DNA of 64,000 nucleotides. Origin: Halomonas heilongjiangensis. Its GTDB lineage: Bacteria > Pseudomonadota > Gammaproteobacteria > Pseudomonadales > Halomonadaceae. Positions 22,163 through 31,060 of this stretch are shown here, piece after piece (within the stretch, counting starts at the first letter, position 1; each line of letters starts with the position of its first letter). The notes beneath the pieces were generated by a model. It did not search any database, had not been told where the DNA came from, and was given only the letters and a program-made list of their open reading frames with translations. The stretch lies in contig NZ_PNRE01000049.1 in assembly GCF_002879645.1 (NCBI RefSeq), forward strand, positions 1 to 64,000. Direction: 5' to 3'. Both the position numbers and the translations under genes were made by a program.

Positions 22163-22783
22163 TCAGGATGTCGGGCGCTTATCCAGCACGGCATCGATCA
22201 AGCCATACTCGGCGGCCTGGGCACCGTTCATGAAGTTGTCGCGATCGGTATCCCGGGCAATGGTCTCGATGTCCTGGCCGGTGTGGTGCGCCAGGATCTG
22301 GTTGAGCTTGTCGCGGATACCGAGGATCTCGCGGGTGTGGATCTCGATGTCCGAGGCCTGCCCCTGGTAGCCGCCCAGCGGCTGGTGGATCATCATCCGC
22401 GAATTGGGCAGGCAGAACCGCTTGCCCGCCGCACCGCCGGCCAGCAGCAGCGCCCCCATGCTCGCCGCCTGACCGATACACACGGTGGAGACATCGGGCT
22501 TGACGAACTGCATGGTGTCGTAGATCGACATGCCTGCGGTGACCGAGCCGCCCGGCGAGTTGATGTAGAGGTGGATGTCCTTGTCCGGGTTCTCGGACTC
22601 CAGGAACAGCAGCTGCGCCACCACCAGGTTGGCCATGTAATCTTCCACCGGACCCACCAGGAAGATCACACGCTCCTTGAGCAGGCGGGAATAGATGTCA
22701 TAAGCCCGCTCGCCGCGCGCGCTCTGCTCGACCACCATCGGCACCAGGCCGCCGGCGTTGCGGATATCGAACTCGTTGCTCAT
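22163..22783 (-). CDS. clpP: ATP-dependent Clp protease proteolytic subunit ClpP
   Basis: A 206-residue serine peptidase that assembles into a double heptamer. Catalytic Ser108 is in [11 protein letters not shown], His133 in [10 protein letters not shown], and the Asp in [12 protein letters not shown] 22783 ([20 protein letters not shown]) gives the expected length with a short propeptide. It lies between tig and clpX; the 85-base gap to tig contains a strong hairpin. Confidence 0.97.
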   Translation of the reverse strand: MSNEFDIRNAGGLVPMVVEQSARGERAYDIYSRLLKERVIFLVGPVEDYMANLVVAQLLFLESENPDKDIHLYINSPGGSVTAGMSIYDTMQFVKPDVSTVCIGQAASMGALLLAGGAAGKRFCLPNSRMMIHQPLGGYQGQASDIEIHTREILGIRDKLNQILAHHTGQDIETIARDTDRDNFMNGAQAAEYGLIDAVLDKRPTS

Positions 22784-22823
22784 CAGTGTGATGTCCTTGC
22801 ATCCGATGAATGGAAGCGTAACG

Positions 22824-22846
22824 CCCCGCCGGCCTCGCCGGCGGGG
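22824..22846 (-). terminator. Strong hairpin between tig and clpP
   Basis: CCCCGCCGGC and GCCGGCGGGG pair as a perfect 10-base-pair stem with a CTC loop, 23 bases after the tig stop. Only a short TT follows, so partial termination or a stabilising role is likely, allowing separate tig and clpP mRNA levels. Confidence 0.5.
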
Positions 22847-22868
22847 GAGGAGTAGGTGAAGGAGGCGA

Positions 22869-24236
22869 TCAGGCCTTGCTCTCCTCGCCGTTCTCCTCGC
22901 TCTCCTCGATCTCTTCGGCCTCGTCACTCTCGGCCTGCTGGGCAGCCGCCAGCACCTGCTGGTAGCTCATCTCCGCGTCCTTGACGGTGGCCTGCTCGAG
23001 CAGCTTGTCGACGGCCTTCTCTTCGAGGATGGCGGACTTGACCTGGGTCTTGAGCTGATCGTTGCCGAGATAGTACTCGACCACCTGCTCCGGCTCCTGG
23101 TACTGCTCGGCGAGCTCCTCGACCTTGGCCTTGACCTCGTCGTCGGAGGCCTCGAGCTCGTGGGACTTGATCACCTCGGCCAGCAGCAGGCCGACCTGCA
23201 CGCGGCTCTTCGCCTGCTCGGCGAACAGCTCGTTGGGCAGCTGGGAGACGTCGAAGTCCTCACCCAGGCCGAACTGCTGGGCCGCCTGGCGCTTGAGGCC
23301 GTCGGTCTCCTGCTGCACCAGCGACTGGGGCACCGGGATGTCGTTGGCCTGCTTGAGCGCCTCGAGCACCTGCTGCTTGACGCGGTTGTCCACCGCCTGG
23401 CTCGCCTCGCGGGTCATGTTCCGGGTGACCTCGGCACGGAACCGCTCCAGGTCGCCGTCCTCGACGCCGAACTTCTTGACGAACTCGGCATCCACCTCGG
23501 GCAGGGCCTGGGCACTGACCTGGTGCACCTTGACCTTGAAGGTCGCTTCCTGGCCCGCCAGGTTCTCGGCCTGGTAGTCCTCGGGGAAGGTGACCTTGAG
23601 CTCCTTCTCCTCGCCGGCGCTGGCGCCGACCAGCTGCTCCTCGAAACCGGGAATGAAGCTGCCGGAACCGAGCACCAGGCTGTGCCCCTCGGCGCTGCCG
23701 CCCTCGAAGGGCTCGTCGCCCAGGAAGCCCTGGAAGTCGATGGTCACCTGGTCGCCATCCTCGGCGGCACGCTCCACGGCCTCCCAGGCGGCGTTCTGCT
23801 TGCGCAGGGTCTCGACCATCTCGTCGACATCCGTCTCGGTCACCTCGACCACCGGGCGCTCCACCTCGGTGCCCTCGATGGAGGCCAGCTCTATCTCTGG
23901 ATAGACCTCCAGAGTGGCGGTGAATTCCAGATCCTTGCCCGATTCGTTGACGGTGGCCTCGATCTGCGGGAAGCCGGCAGGGTTGAGGTTCTCCTCGGTG
24001 ATGGCACGCACATAGCGCTCGCGCATCACTTCGCCCACCACCTCGTTGCGCACGTCGCGGCCGTAGCGCTGCCGAATCACCGACATCGGCACCTTGCCCT
24101 TGCGGAACCCGTCCATGCGAACGTTCTTGGCGGCGTCCTTGAGACGGGCGGCGACGGCCTCGTCGACCTCGGCTGCCGGCACCTGCACGATGATGCGGCG
24201 TTCGATCTGGGAGGTCGTATCGACGGAAACTTGCAT
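22869..24236 (-). CDS. tig: Trigger factor (ribosome-associated chaperone)
   Basis: A 455-residue chaperone that binds the ribosome exit site and nascent chains. The ribosome-binding domain (about 1-115) carries the signature [17 protein letters not shown]. The FKBP-type isomerase domain (about 155-245) has [17 protein letters not shown] and [18 protein letters not shown]. The helical C-terminal domain ends in a Glu-rich acidic tail ([15 protein letters not shown]), longer than in E. coli and typical of halophile proteomes. It opens the tig-clpP-clpX-lon block, downstream of the tRNA cluster. Confidence 0.96.
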   Translation of the reverse strand: MQVSVDTTSQIERRIIVQVPAAEVDEAVAARLKDAAKNVRMDGFRKGKVPMSVIRQRYGRDVRNEVVGEVMRERYVRAITEENLNPAGFPQIEATVNESGKDLEFTATLEVYPEIELASIEGTEVERPVVEVTETDVDEMVETLRKQNAAWEAVERAAEDGDQVTIDFQGFLGDEPFEGGSAEGHSLVLGSGSFIPGFEEQLVGASAGEEKELKVTFPEDYQAENLAGQEATFKVKVHQVSAQALPEVDAEFVKKFGVEDGDLERFRAEVTRNMTREASQAVDNRVKQQVLEALKQANDIPVPQSLVQQETDGLKRQAAQQFGLGEDFDVSQLPNELFAEQAKSRVQVGLLLAEVIKSHELEASDDEVKAKVEELAEQYQEPEQVVEYYLGNDQLKTQVKSAILEEKAVDKLLEQATVKDAEMSYQQVLAAAQQAESDEAEEIEESEENGEESKA

Positions 24237-24543
24237 GAATAGTCCTCTACCGACTGGGGGCGTTCTGATGAAAGCGTGAATAGGGTCAAGGGAGGGATTC
24301 TAAGAATCCCGCCCGGCACTGGCAAGCACCATACCCGCCAAATGGGGGCACCGGGGGCGCGTTGCAAGACATGCCGGCGAAAAAAGAGCGGAGCGGAAGT
24401 GCGCCACCGGCGACGACTCGAAAGGACCAAGCGACGGCAAACAGAAAAATCGGAGTGCCGAAGGGCAGCCCGTGTGCAGGATGAATCAGAGAATGGCGTG
24501 CGAATAGAAACAGGAAAGACGAGGTGCCGGGACCTGTCAAGGG
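24237..24543. other. Intergenic region, tRNA cluster to tig
   Basis: About 307 bases without a supported gene. It holds a small hairpin (24294-24310, GGGATTC-TAA-GAATCCC) that may end the tRNA transcript, although no U-tract follows on the minus strand. A TTGACC just beyond it could be a -35 element for tig, but no convincing -10 was found. Confidence 0.4.
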
Positions 24544-24619
24544 ATGGGGTGGATGATGGGGATCGAACCCACGACCACCGGAGCCACAATCCGGGGCTCT
24601 ACCACTGAGCTACATCCAC
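24544..24619 (-). tRNA. tRNA-His (GTG), copy 2
   Basis: A 76-base gene with encoded CCA. The acceptor stem is eight base pairs, including the extra G-1:C73 pair that marks tRNA-His. The anticodon is GTG and the T-loop GGTTCGATCC. It is identical to the copy at 24661-24736 and is the last gene of the cluster. Confidence 0.97.
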
Positions 24620-24660
24620 CACTGCCTTGACCGCCTGTACCGCAACCGCCCGTGTCGCAA

Positions 24661-24736
24661 TGGGGTGGATGATGGGGATCGAACCCACGACCACCGGAGC
24701 CACAATCCGGGGCTCTACCACTGAGCTACATCCACC
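24661..24736 (-). tRNA. tRNA-His (GTG), copy 1
   Basis: A 76-base gene with CCA, identical base for base to the copy at 24544-24619; the two start 117 bases apart. The extra G-1:C73 pair and GTG anticodon identify it. It lies between tRNA-Arg and the second His copy in one likely transcript. Confidence 0.97.
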
Positions 24737-24777
24737 ATTTCGACACTCGCTCGACCGAGACTCGCCGCCACCGCAGG

Positions 24778-24854
24778 TGGCGCGCCCAGCAGGACTCGAA
24801 CCTGCAACCTACGGCTTAGAAGGCCGTTGCTCTATCCGGTTGAGCTATAGGCGC
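24778..24854 (-). tRNA. tRNA-Arg (TCT)
   Basis: A 77-base gene with encoded CCA. The anticodon loop reads CTTCTAA, giving TCT, which decodes AGA and AGG. The T-arm GGTTCGAGTCC and a seven-base-pair acceptor stem are visible. These codons are rare in this GC-rich genome. Confidence 0.96.
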
Positions 24855-24922
24855 ATTCTACGTTCCGGACCTCGTGACCGCAACCCCCGACTGAAAAATA
24901 AACCCATTCAATCAACAAGTTG

Positions 24923-24999
24923 TGGTCGGGGTGGAGGGATTCGAACCCCCGACATCCTGCTCCCAAAGCAGGCGCGCTACCAGACTGCGCTACACCCCG
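24923..24999 (-). tRNA. tRNA-Pro (TGG)
   Basis: A 77-base gene with encoded CCA and TGG anticodon (loop CTTTGGG). The acceptor stem is CGGGGTG paired with CACCCCG. It is the first gene of the Pro-Arg-His-His cluster, which resembles the tRNA cluster found upstream of tig in pseudomonads. Confidence 0.96.
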
Positions 25000-25210
25000 C
25001 CAGCGATCAAGCGGCCCTGGCGCCGCCGCAGGGGCCTCGCCAAGCGCTGCGTATTCTACGGAACTTTCCCCCCGGGTCAAGTACGAACGGCGTCACGACG
25101 GGCCCCGGCGCTTTGCCTCGGCGGCCTGTCATGCGAAAATCGTCTGCCTTTCGCCCGCGTGGACGCCACGAGCGCCCGCGCCGCCACCACTCATCACCAG
25201 GGGAAGTTCG

Positions 25211-26089
25211 ATGACAGCCCAACTGATCGATGGCAAGGCCATTGCCGCCCGCGTCCGCCAGCAGGTCGCCCGCCAGGTGCAGGTGCGCCATGACGCCGGC
25301 GCTCGCACGCCCGGCCTGGCCGTGGTGCTGGTGGGCGAGGACCCCGCTTCCGCCGTCTACGTGCGCCACAAGCACAACGCCTGCGTGGAGGCGGGGATCG
25401 AATCCTTCCGCCACCGGCTCCCCGCCGAGACCTCCCAGGAGGAGCTCGAGGGGCTGGTCGACCGCCTCAACGCCGACCCCCGTGTCGACGGCATCCTGGT
25501 CCAGTTGCCCTTGCCCGAGCACCTGGATGCCCGGCCGATCCTCGAGCGCATCCTGCCCCACAAGGATGTCGACGGCTTCCATCCCTACAACCTGGGCCGA
25601 CTGGCCCAGCGCCTGCCGATGCTGCGGCCCTGCACCCCCAAGGGGGTGATGACCCTGCTTCAGGAGAGCGGCCTCAAGGTGCGCGGCCTGGACGCCACCG
25701 TGGTCGGCGCCTCCAACATCGTCGGCCGCCCCATGGCGCTCGAGCTGATGCTCGCCGGCTGCACCACCACCATCTGCCACCGCTTCACCCGCAACCTCGA
25801 GGAGCACGTCAGGCGCGCCGAACTGCTGGTGGTGGCGGTGGGCAGGCCGGGACTGGTCAAGGGCGAATGGGTCAGGGACGGCGCCATCGTCATCGACGTC
25901 GGCATCAGCCGCGAGGAGGATGGCCGCCTGGTGGGTGACGTGGAGTTCGAGCCGGCGGCCGAGCGCGCCAGCTGGATCACCCCGGTGCCCGGCGGCGTCG
26001 GCCCCATGACGGTGGCCTCGCTGCTCGAGAACACCCTGGTCGCGGCGGAGCTGCACGACGCCATGGCGGTCGATCATCAGCCGGCCTGA
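25211..26089 (+). CDS. folD: Bifunctional methylenetetrahydrofolate dehydrogenase/cyclohydrolase
   Basis: A 292-residue cytoplasmic enzyme that interconverts 5,10-methylene-THF, 5,10-methenyl-THF and 10-formyl-THF using NADP. The active site shows [14 protein letters not shown] with the catalytic Lys, the LPLPEH substrate loop, the NADP-binding [14 protein letters not shown] and the end motif [18 protein letters not shown]. The ATG at 25211 is preceded by GGGGAAG. It stands alone, downstream of the divergent tRNA cluster. Confidence 0.96.
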   Translation: MTAQLIDGKAIAARVRQQVARQVQVRHDAGARTPGLAVVLVGEDPASAVYVRHKHNACVEAGIESFRHRLPAETSQEELEGLVDRLNADPRVDGILVQLPLPEHLDARPILERILPHKDVDGFHPYNLGRLAQRLPMLRPCTPKGVMTLLQESGLKVRGLDATVVGASNIVGRPMALELMLAGCTTTICHRFTRNLEEHVRRAELLVVAVGRPGLVKGEWVRDGAIVIDVGISREEDGRLVGDVEFEPAAERASWITPVPGGVGPMTVASLLENTLVAAELHDAMAVDHQPA

Positions 26090-26180
26090 GCGGATCGACA
26101 CATGCACACCGGCGCGCACTCCGCTAGAATGCGCGCCCGATTCCCCGAGACGCCCACCCACCGCAACGCGAGGCCCGTCG

Positions 26181-26645
26181 ATGAGCGACAAGATGAACGT
26201 GGAAAGCTTCAACCTGGATCACACCAAGGTGAAGGCGCCCTATGTCCGCCTGGCCGACATCAAGACCGGCCTGAACGGCGACCGCATCCACAAGTACGAC
26301 ATGCGCATCTGTCAGCCCAACCGGGAGCACATGGAGATGCCGGCACTGCACTCCCTGGAGCACCTGATGGCGGAGCTGTCGCGCAACCACTCCGATCGCA
26401 TCGTCGACATCAGCCCCATGGGCTGCCAGACCGGCTTCTACGTGGCGCTGATCAACCATGACGACTACGACGACGTGCTGACCCTGCTGCAGAAGACCCT
26501 CGAGGACGTGCTGGAGGCCGACGCGGTACCGGCCTGCAACGAGATGCAGTGCGGCTGGGCCGCCAGCCACAGCCTGGAGGGCGCCAAGGCCATCGCGCGG
26601 GGCTTCCTCGACAAGCGCCACGAGTGGACGGAAGTGTTCGCATGA
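26181..26645 (+). CDS. luxS: S-ribosylhomocysteine lyase (autoinducer-2 synthase)
   Basis: A 154-residue metalloenzyme that splits S-ribosylhomocysteine into homocysteine and DPD, the precursor of AI-2. Metal ligands are His57 and His61 in HSLEHL and Cys124 in QCGWAASH. The catalytic Cys82 is in GCQTGFYV. Length is slightly below E. coli LuxS (171). Its stop overlaps the start of mtn as ATGA, so both steps of the activated methyl cycle are made together. Confidence 0.95.
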   Translation: MSDKMNVESFNLDHTKVKAPYVRLADIKTGLNGDRIHKYDMRICQPNREHMEMPALHSLEHLMAELSRNHSDRIVDISPMGCQTGFYVALINHDDYDDVLTLLQKTLEDVLEADAVPACNEMQCGWAASHSLEGAKAIARGFLDKRHEWTEVFA

Positions 26646-27391
26646 AACGGATCGGCATCATCGGCGCCATGGCCCAGGAGGTCGAGCACCTCGCCTCCCT
26701 GCTGGACGACCGGCGCACCCGCACCCATGTCGGCTGCACCTTCCACCTGGGACGCCTGCACGGGGTCGAGGTGGTGATCCTGCAATCCGGGATCGGCAAG
26801 GTGAACGCCGCCATCGGCACCACCCTGCTGCTCGACGTCTACCGGCCCGAGGCGATCATCAACACCGGCTCGGCCGGCGGCTTCGGCGAGGGCCTGGAGA
26901 TCGGCGATGTGGTGGTCTCGAGCGAGGTGCGCCACCACGACGTCGACGCCGTGGTGTTCGGCTACGAGCATGGCCAGGTACCGCAGATGCCCGCCGCCTA
27001 CCTGCCGGACGAGCGTCTGGTCAGGGTCGCGCGGCAGTGCGTCGAGTCCCTCGGCGAGGTGCGCGTGGTCGAGGGGCTGATCGCCACCGGCGATGTCTTC
27101 ATGGCCTGCCCCGAGCTGGTATCGAAGACCCGCTCGCGCTTCCCCACCATGCTCGCCGCCGAGATGGAGGCCGCGGCCATCGCCCAGACCTGCCACCTCT
27201 ATGGCTGCCCGTTCGTGGTGATCCGCGCGCTCTCCGATATCGCCGGCGGCGGTGACAACCACCTCTCCTTCGAACAGTTTCTCGAGAAAGCTGCCGACCA
27301 CTCGGCCCGCATGGTCGAAGCGATGGTCAAGCGGCTGGCCAGCCCGGTCACCCAGGCGAGCCCGCAGCCGGTCGCCGACCAAGGGGCCTGA
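26642..27391 (+). CDS. mtn: 5'-methylthioadenosine/S-adenosylhomocysteine nucleosidase
   Basis: A 249-residue nucleosidase of the PNP/UDP phosphorylase family that removes adenine from MTA and SAH, supplying the LuxS substrate. It begins [17 protein letters not shown] with the catalytic Glu in AMAQEVE. The family motifs [17 protein letters not shown] and the catalytic Asp in [11 protein letters not shown] are present. Its last codons and stop lie inside a GGGGCCTGACCCC repeat-like element (27383-27395), so the tail after about residue 235 is probably not conserved. Confidence 0.93.
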   Translation: MKRIGIIGAMAQEVEHLASLLDDRRTRTHVGCTFHLGRLHGVEVVILQSGIGKVNAAIGTTLLLDVYRPEAIINTGSAGGFGEGLEIGDVVVSSEVRHHDVDAVVFGYEHGQVPQMPAAYLPDERLVRVARQCVESLGEVRVVEGLIATGDVFMACPELVSKTRSRFPTMLAAEMEAAAIAQTCHLYGCPFVVIRALSDIAGGGDNHLSFEQFLEKAADHSARMVEAMVKRLASPVTQASPQPVADQGA

Positions 27392-27415
27392 CCCCACACG
27401 GGCGGCGCCGACGCG

Positions 27416-28453
27416 TCATCCCTTCAGCTGCCACTCCAGGGTCTCGCCGGCCATCAGCGGCACGATGCGCTGGCCGCCGGCATAGGGCAGCGTCTCGGGC
27501 AGCGTCCAGGGCTCGCGGACCAGGGTGACGCGGTCGGCGTTGCGCGCCACGCCGTAGAAGTCCGGGCCGAAGTGGCTGGCGAAGCCCTCGAGACGCTCCA
27601 GGGAACCGGCCTGCTCGAAGGCGGTGGCATAGAGCTCGATCGCCGCCGGGGCGGTATAGGCCCCGGCACAGCCGCAGGCGCTCTCCTTGTCGCCCTGGGC
27701 ATGGGGGGCGCTGTCGGTACCCAGGAAGAACTTGGGGCTGCCCGAGACGGCCGCCGCCAGCAACGCCTCGCGATGGCGTTCGCGCTTGAGGATCGGCAGA
27801 CAGTAGTAGTGCGGGCGGATACCCCCCACCAGCATGTGGTTGCGATTGAACAGCAGGTGGTGGGCGGTGATGGTGGCCCCCACGTTGGCCGGGGCGGCAG
27901 CGACGAACTCGGCGGCATCGGCCGTGGTGATATGCTCGAACACCACCCGGAGGTCCGGATGGCGCTCCAGCAGCGGCTTCATGACCCGCTCGATGAACAC
28001 CGCCTCGCGATCGAAGATGTCGATCTCGGCGCTGGTCACCTCGCCGTGCACCAGCAACGGCACGCCCAGGCGCGCCATGGCGGCAACGGCCGCGTCGCAG
28101 AGGGCCAGGTCGGTGACGCCGGAGTCGGAATTGGTGGTGGCCCCGGCGGGATAGAGCTTCACCGCCTGCACCAGGCCGCTGGCGGCGGCCCGCTCGATCT
28201 CCTCGGCCGGGGTGTTGTCGGTGAGGTAGAGCGTCATCAACGGCTCGAAGCGGCTGCCCTCGGGCAGGGCCGCCAGGATCCGTTCGCGATAGGCCCTGGC
28301 CTGCTCGGTGGTGGTCACCGGCGGCTTGAGGTTGGGCATGATGATGGCACGCCCCATCTGACGGGCGGTAGCGGCCACCACGGCGGCGAGCGCCTCGTCG
28401 TCGCGCAGGTGCAGGTGCCAGTCGTCGGGGCGGGTCAGGGTGATCGAGTTCAC
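27416..28453 (-). CDS. pyrC: Dihydroorotase (class II, homodimeric)
   Basis: A 345-residue zinc amidohydrolase catalysing ring closure of carbamoyl-aspartate in pyrimidine synthesis. Metal and substrate motifs: [10 protein letters not shown] (His pair), [10 protein letters not shown], the carboxylated Lys in [27 protein letters not shown], and GTDSAPH (Asp). The start is GTG 28453 ([18 protein letters not shown]), matching the E. coli PyrC N-terminus. An ATG 51 bases upstream gives an unlikely extension. It is convergent with mtn. Confidence 0.93.
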   Translation of the reverse strand: MNSITLTRPDDWHLHLRDDEALAAVVAATARQMGRAIIMPNLKPPVTTTEQARAYRERILAALPEGSRFEPLMTLYLTDNTPAEEIERAAASGLVQAVKLYPAGATTNSDSGVTDLALCDAAVAAMARLGVPLLVHGEVTSAEIDIFDREAVFIERVMKPLLERHPDLRVVFEHITTADAAEFVAAAPANVGATITAHHLLFNRNHMLVGGIRPHYYCLPILKRERHREALLAAAVSGSPKFFLGTDSAPHAQGDKESACGCAGAYTAPAAIELYATAFEQAGSLERLEGFASHFGPDFYGVARNADRVTLVREPWTLPETLPYAGGQRIVPLMAGETLEWQLKG

Positions 28454-28600
28454 GGCGCGTCCTGTATCGGCAAGTGGATCGTCGGTCGCGCCAGTATACC
28501 GCAAGGGGGAAGCGGCCGGGCGCCACGGGTCGCGACGCCCCCCCCTTCACGGCCGGGAAAATTGCCGTATCATGCCGGCAGATCCATCGAAGGAGACAAC

Positions 28601-29026
28601 ATGCCGAAGGTGCGTCACTACGCCGATCTGGTCGCCGTCCTGGCCGGAGTCATGTGGCTGGCGGTGTTCTGGTCGGTCAGCTTCTCCGCCCGCATCGGCA
28701 GCATCGAACCCACCCTGGCCGCGCTGCTGGGACTCGGCAGCATGATCCTGGTGAGTTTCGTGCACCGCCCCTTCCGGGTCCTGCTGCGCCGTTACCACGT
28801 GCGCAAGCGGCGTACCGAGATGTGGATGCACATCCTCGCCCTGCCGCTCACCCTGGCCTTCCTCATTGCCATCGTCATCGAGACCCTGTTCACTCCCCTC
28901 GGCGGCATCCAGAAGATGCTGCTGTTCAACGTGCTCGCCACCGCCGGCTGGGGTGTCTTCGTGTTGACCCTGCTGACCAAGTGGCTGATCCACCACTTCA
29001 ACGGACGCCGCCAGGGCAGCGCCTGA
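28601..29026 (+). CDS. Conserved small integral membrane protein of unknown function
   Basis: A 141-residue protein with four predicted transmembrane segments, at about 10-28, 35-55, 76-98 and 107-127. A strongly basic cytoplasmic loop (VRKRRTEMW and nearby RRYHVRKRR) separates the second and third. A good ribosome site (AGGAG) lies 6 bases before ATG 28601, which supports the start. I do not recognise the family and see no enzyme motif. It is divergent from pyrC and convergent with the DadA-type gene, one base from that stop. Membrane location is the only supported claim. Confidence 0.65.
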   Translation: MPKVRHYADLVAVLAGVMWLAVFWSVSFSARIGSIEPTLAALLGLGSMILVSFVHRPFRVLLRRYHVRKRRTEMWMHILALPLTLAFLIAIVIETLFTPLGGIQKMLLFNVLATAGWGVFVLTLLTKWLIHHFNGRRQGSA

Positions 29027-29027
29027 T

Positions 29028-30269
29028 TCAGAAGCGGTCGACGCGGAACGGCGCCATGTCGATCGCCGTCGGCTCGCCGTCGATCATCTCGGCCAGCAGT
29101 CGACCGGTCGCCGGCCCCAGGGTGAAGCCATGGTGGCCATGGCCGAAGGCGAGCCAGAGCCCCTGGCGGTCCGGCACCGGGCCGATCACCGGCTTCATGT
29201 CCGGCGTGCAGGGTCGCGCGCCCTTCCAGGGCTCGGCATCCAGCCGCTCGCCGAGCGGGAAGAAGCGCCGCGCCACCCGCTCGGCCGCGGCCAGCTGGCC
29301 ATGGTCCGGCGGGGCCTCGCGGCGTGCCAGTTCGGCGCCGGTGGTCAGCCGAATGCCGGCACGCATCGGCGCCAGCAGGTAGCCCACCTCGGCATCCATG
29401 ACCCAGTTGCCGAGGCGCGCCTCGCCCTTGGCGGCATAGTGCATGTGATAGCCACGCTTGACGAACAGCGGAACCGAGATGCCCTGCCGGGATAGCCAGT
29501 CGCCGGACCAGGGCCCCATGGCCAGCACCAGCTCGCCGGCCTCCAGCGCCCCCTGGTCGGTGGTCACCCGCCAGCCCTGACCCGCCCGGGAGATATCGCT
29601 CACCTCGGCACGCATCAGCCGCCCCCCGGCGGCCTCCATCGAGGCGGCATAGGCCTGCACCAGGGCCCCGGGGTCGGCCACCGTCCAGGAGTCCAGCCAG
29701 TGGATGGCGCCGGCCAGGCCGCCGACGAGATGTGGCTCCAGCGCCTGCAGGGCGTCGGCATCCAGCAGGCGGTGGTTGACCCGGAACCGCGAGGCCGCCT
29801 CCTCGGCCTCGCGCCGTTCGGCGTCCAGCCCCTCGACCGTGCGATAGACCTCGAGCCACCCCTCCTTGCGCACCAGCGCCTCGGCACCGGCGGCCGCGAT
29901 CATCGGCGCATGGGTGTCGAGGGCGAGCGAGATCAGCGAGGCGTATTCGGGCACGATGCTGTCGTAGCGCCGCGGCGAGGAGTGCTGCCAGTAATGCAGC
30001 AGCGGACCCGCCGCCCGCATCACACCGCCGAGGCGGTAGCGGATGTCCACCGCCCGGTTCGGCAGCACCCGCGCCAGGGTCCCCAGGTCACGGGGGAAGG
30101 GATAGGGCTTGACCGCCTCGCGCTGGATGATCCCGGCATTGCCGAAGGAGGTCTCCCGCCCCGGCTCGCGACGGTCCACCAGCACCACCGAATGGCCGCG
30201 CCGGACCAGATGCCAGGCAATCGAGACGCCGACCATGCCGGCCCCCAGTACGATGATCTCGCGAGACAT
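29028..30269 (-). CDS. FAD-dependent D-amino-acid dehydrogenase/oxidase (DadA family)
   Basis: A 413-residue flavoprotein of the DAO family. The N-terminus MSREIIVLGAGMVGVSIAWHLVRRG is a Rossmann FAD motif (GAGMVG), followed by VLVDRREPGRETSFGNAGII, as in DadA. The C-terminal GHGHHGFTLGPATGRLLAEMI is the second FAD contact. It likely oxidises a D-amino acid or glycine-like amine and passes electrons to the respiratory chain. Specific substrate is not clear, and there is no adjacent racemase. ATG 30269 gives the Rossmann motif at the expected place. Confidence 0.85.
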   Translation of the reverse strand: MSREIIVLGAGMVGVSIAWHLVRRGHSVVLVDRREPGRETSFGNAGIIQREAVKPYPFPRDLGTLARVLPNRAVDIRYRLGGVMRAAGPLLHYWQHSSPRRYDSIVPEYASLISLALDTHAPMIAAAGAEALVRKEGWLEVYRTVEGLDAERREAEEAASRFRVNHRLLDADALQALEPHLVGGLAGAIHWLDSWTVADPGALVQAYAASMEAAGGRLMRAEVSDISRAGQGWRVTTDQGALEAGELVLAMGPWSGDWLSRQGISVPLFVKRGYHMHYAAKGEARLGNWVMDAEVGYLLAPMRAGIRLTTGAELARREAPPDHGQLAAAERVARRFFPLGERLDAEPWKGARPCTPDMKPVIGPVPDRQGLWLAFGHGHHGFTLGPATGRLLAEMIDGEPTAIDMAPFRVDRF

Positions 30270-30314
30270 CTGCCTCTCCCTGTCGTTGGACACGCCGTCA
30301 TTCGCCATGCAAAA

Positions 30315-30336
30315 GGCTCCGCCATCCGGCGGAGCC
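30315..30336 (-). terminator. Intrinsic terminator upstream of dadA-like gene
   Basis: GGCTCCGCC, loop ATCC, GGCGGAGCC is a perfect 9-base-pair stem, followed on the minus strand by TTTT. It would end transcription entering from the TerB-like gene (30543-30992). Confidence 0.75.
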
Positions 30337-30354
30337 CGATACGCCACATTCTAA

Positions 30355-30493
30355 GCTTTGTCTGAACAGTCGGCGAGCGATGGCCAGACAAGGCAAAAAT
30401 CGGCGAAAAGACGGAGTTTACGCGGTGTAAATGAGTACTTTGAGCCGATTTTTAACGCCGGATGGGCGAGCGCAGGCAGTTTTCAGACAAAGC
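30355..30493. repeat. Nested inverted-repeat intergenic element
   Basis: Outer arms GCTTTGTCTGAA (30355-30366) and TTCAGACAAAGC (30482-30493) are perfect. Inner arms AAAAATCGGC (30395-30404) and GCCGATTTTT (30444-30453) are also perfect. The 139-base element is AT-rich relative to its flanks. It looks like a small mobile-derived intergenic repeat, although only one copy is in this window. Confidence 0.55.
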
Positions 30494-30542
30494 GTAGCAA
30501 GAGGACGACACCGATCAAGCCGACCCAGGTCAAGCGAGGCCG

Positions 30543-30992
30543 CTACCCCTCCTGCGCCCTGAGCTTGGTACGGATGAAATCCGAGTGGCTGACGTGCAGC
30601 AGGTCGGCGAGCTGGCGGATACGGTGCTCCTCCAGGGCATCCTGGTCGCCGTCGGCGTTGGCCAGCAACCACATCATGTGGACCAGCGCACAGCGCTGCG
30701 CATAGCCGTAATGCTGCTTGATCAGGCTGACGAACTGGTAGTGATCCACCGAGGTCTCGACCTCCTCCCGGGCCAGCGCCATCAGCTCCTCCACCGCGGC
30801 ATCCCCCAGGGCCAGGTGACGCTTGAGCAACTCGCGCATCGCCTCGAGTTCCCTCTCGTCGGTGTGGTAGTCGGCTCGCGCCACCTCGCAGAGCAGGGCC
30901 GCCACGGCCAGCTCCAGGGTGGGGGCCGGGCCGCTGCCGCTCTCGGGTTCGGCGAGGGCCTGCTGGAAGAAACGCTGAATACTCGCGAGCAT
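30543..30992 (-). CDS. TerB-family (tellurite-resistance-like) protein
   Basis: A 149-residue helical protein with the TerB/DjlA-like domain over about residues 25-140. It has the typical ELAVAALLCEVARADYHTDERELEAM and LLANADGDQDALEEHRIRQLADLLHVSH, whose acidic residues may bind a metal ion. The full ter operon is absent, so tellurite resistance should not be assumed. Such stand-alone TerB proteins are common in marine and halophilic gammaproteobacteria and lack a defined role. ATG 30992 (MLASIQRFFQQAL) is used. Confidence 0.8.
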   Translation of the reverse strand: MLASIQRFFQQALAEPESGSGPAPTLELAVAALLCEVARADYHTDERELEAMRELLKRHLALGDAAVEELMALAREEVETSVDHYQFVSLIKQHYGYAQRCALVHMMWLLANADGDQDALEEHRIRQLADLLHVSHSDFIRTKLRAQEG

Positions 30993-31060
30993 ATCGGGCT
31001 CCCTGCTACGACATGATGCTCTGACCCGTGGCGGCGGCGGGCGTTCACCGCCCACCGCCG

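Noticed and set aside
24237-24310. tRNA-operon terminator and tig promoter
   Set aside because: The hairpin lacks a U-tract and no -10 matches the TTGACC, so neither is called as a feature.
30543-30992. Tellurite-resistance operon
   Set aside because: Only a lone TerB-like gene is present; no terA, terC, terD, terE or terZ neighbours are seen.
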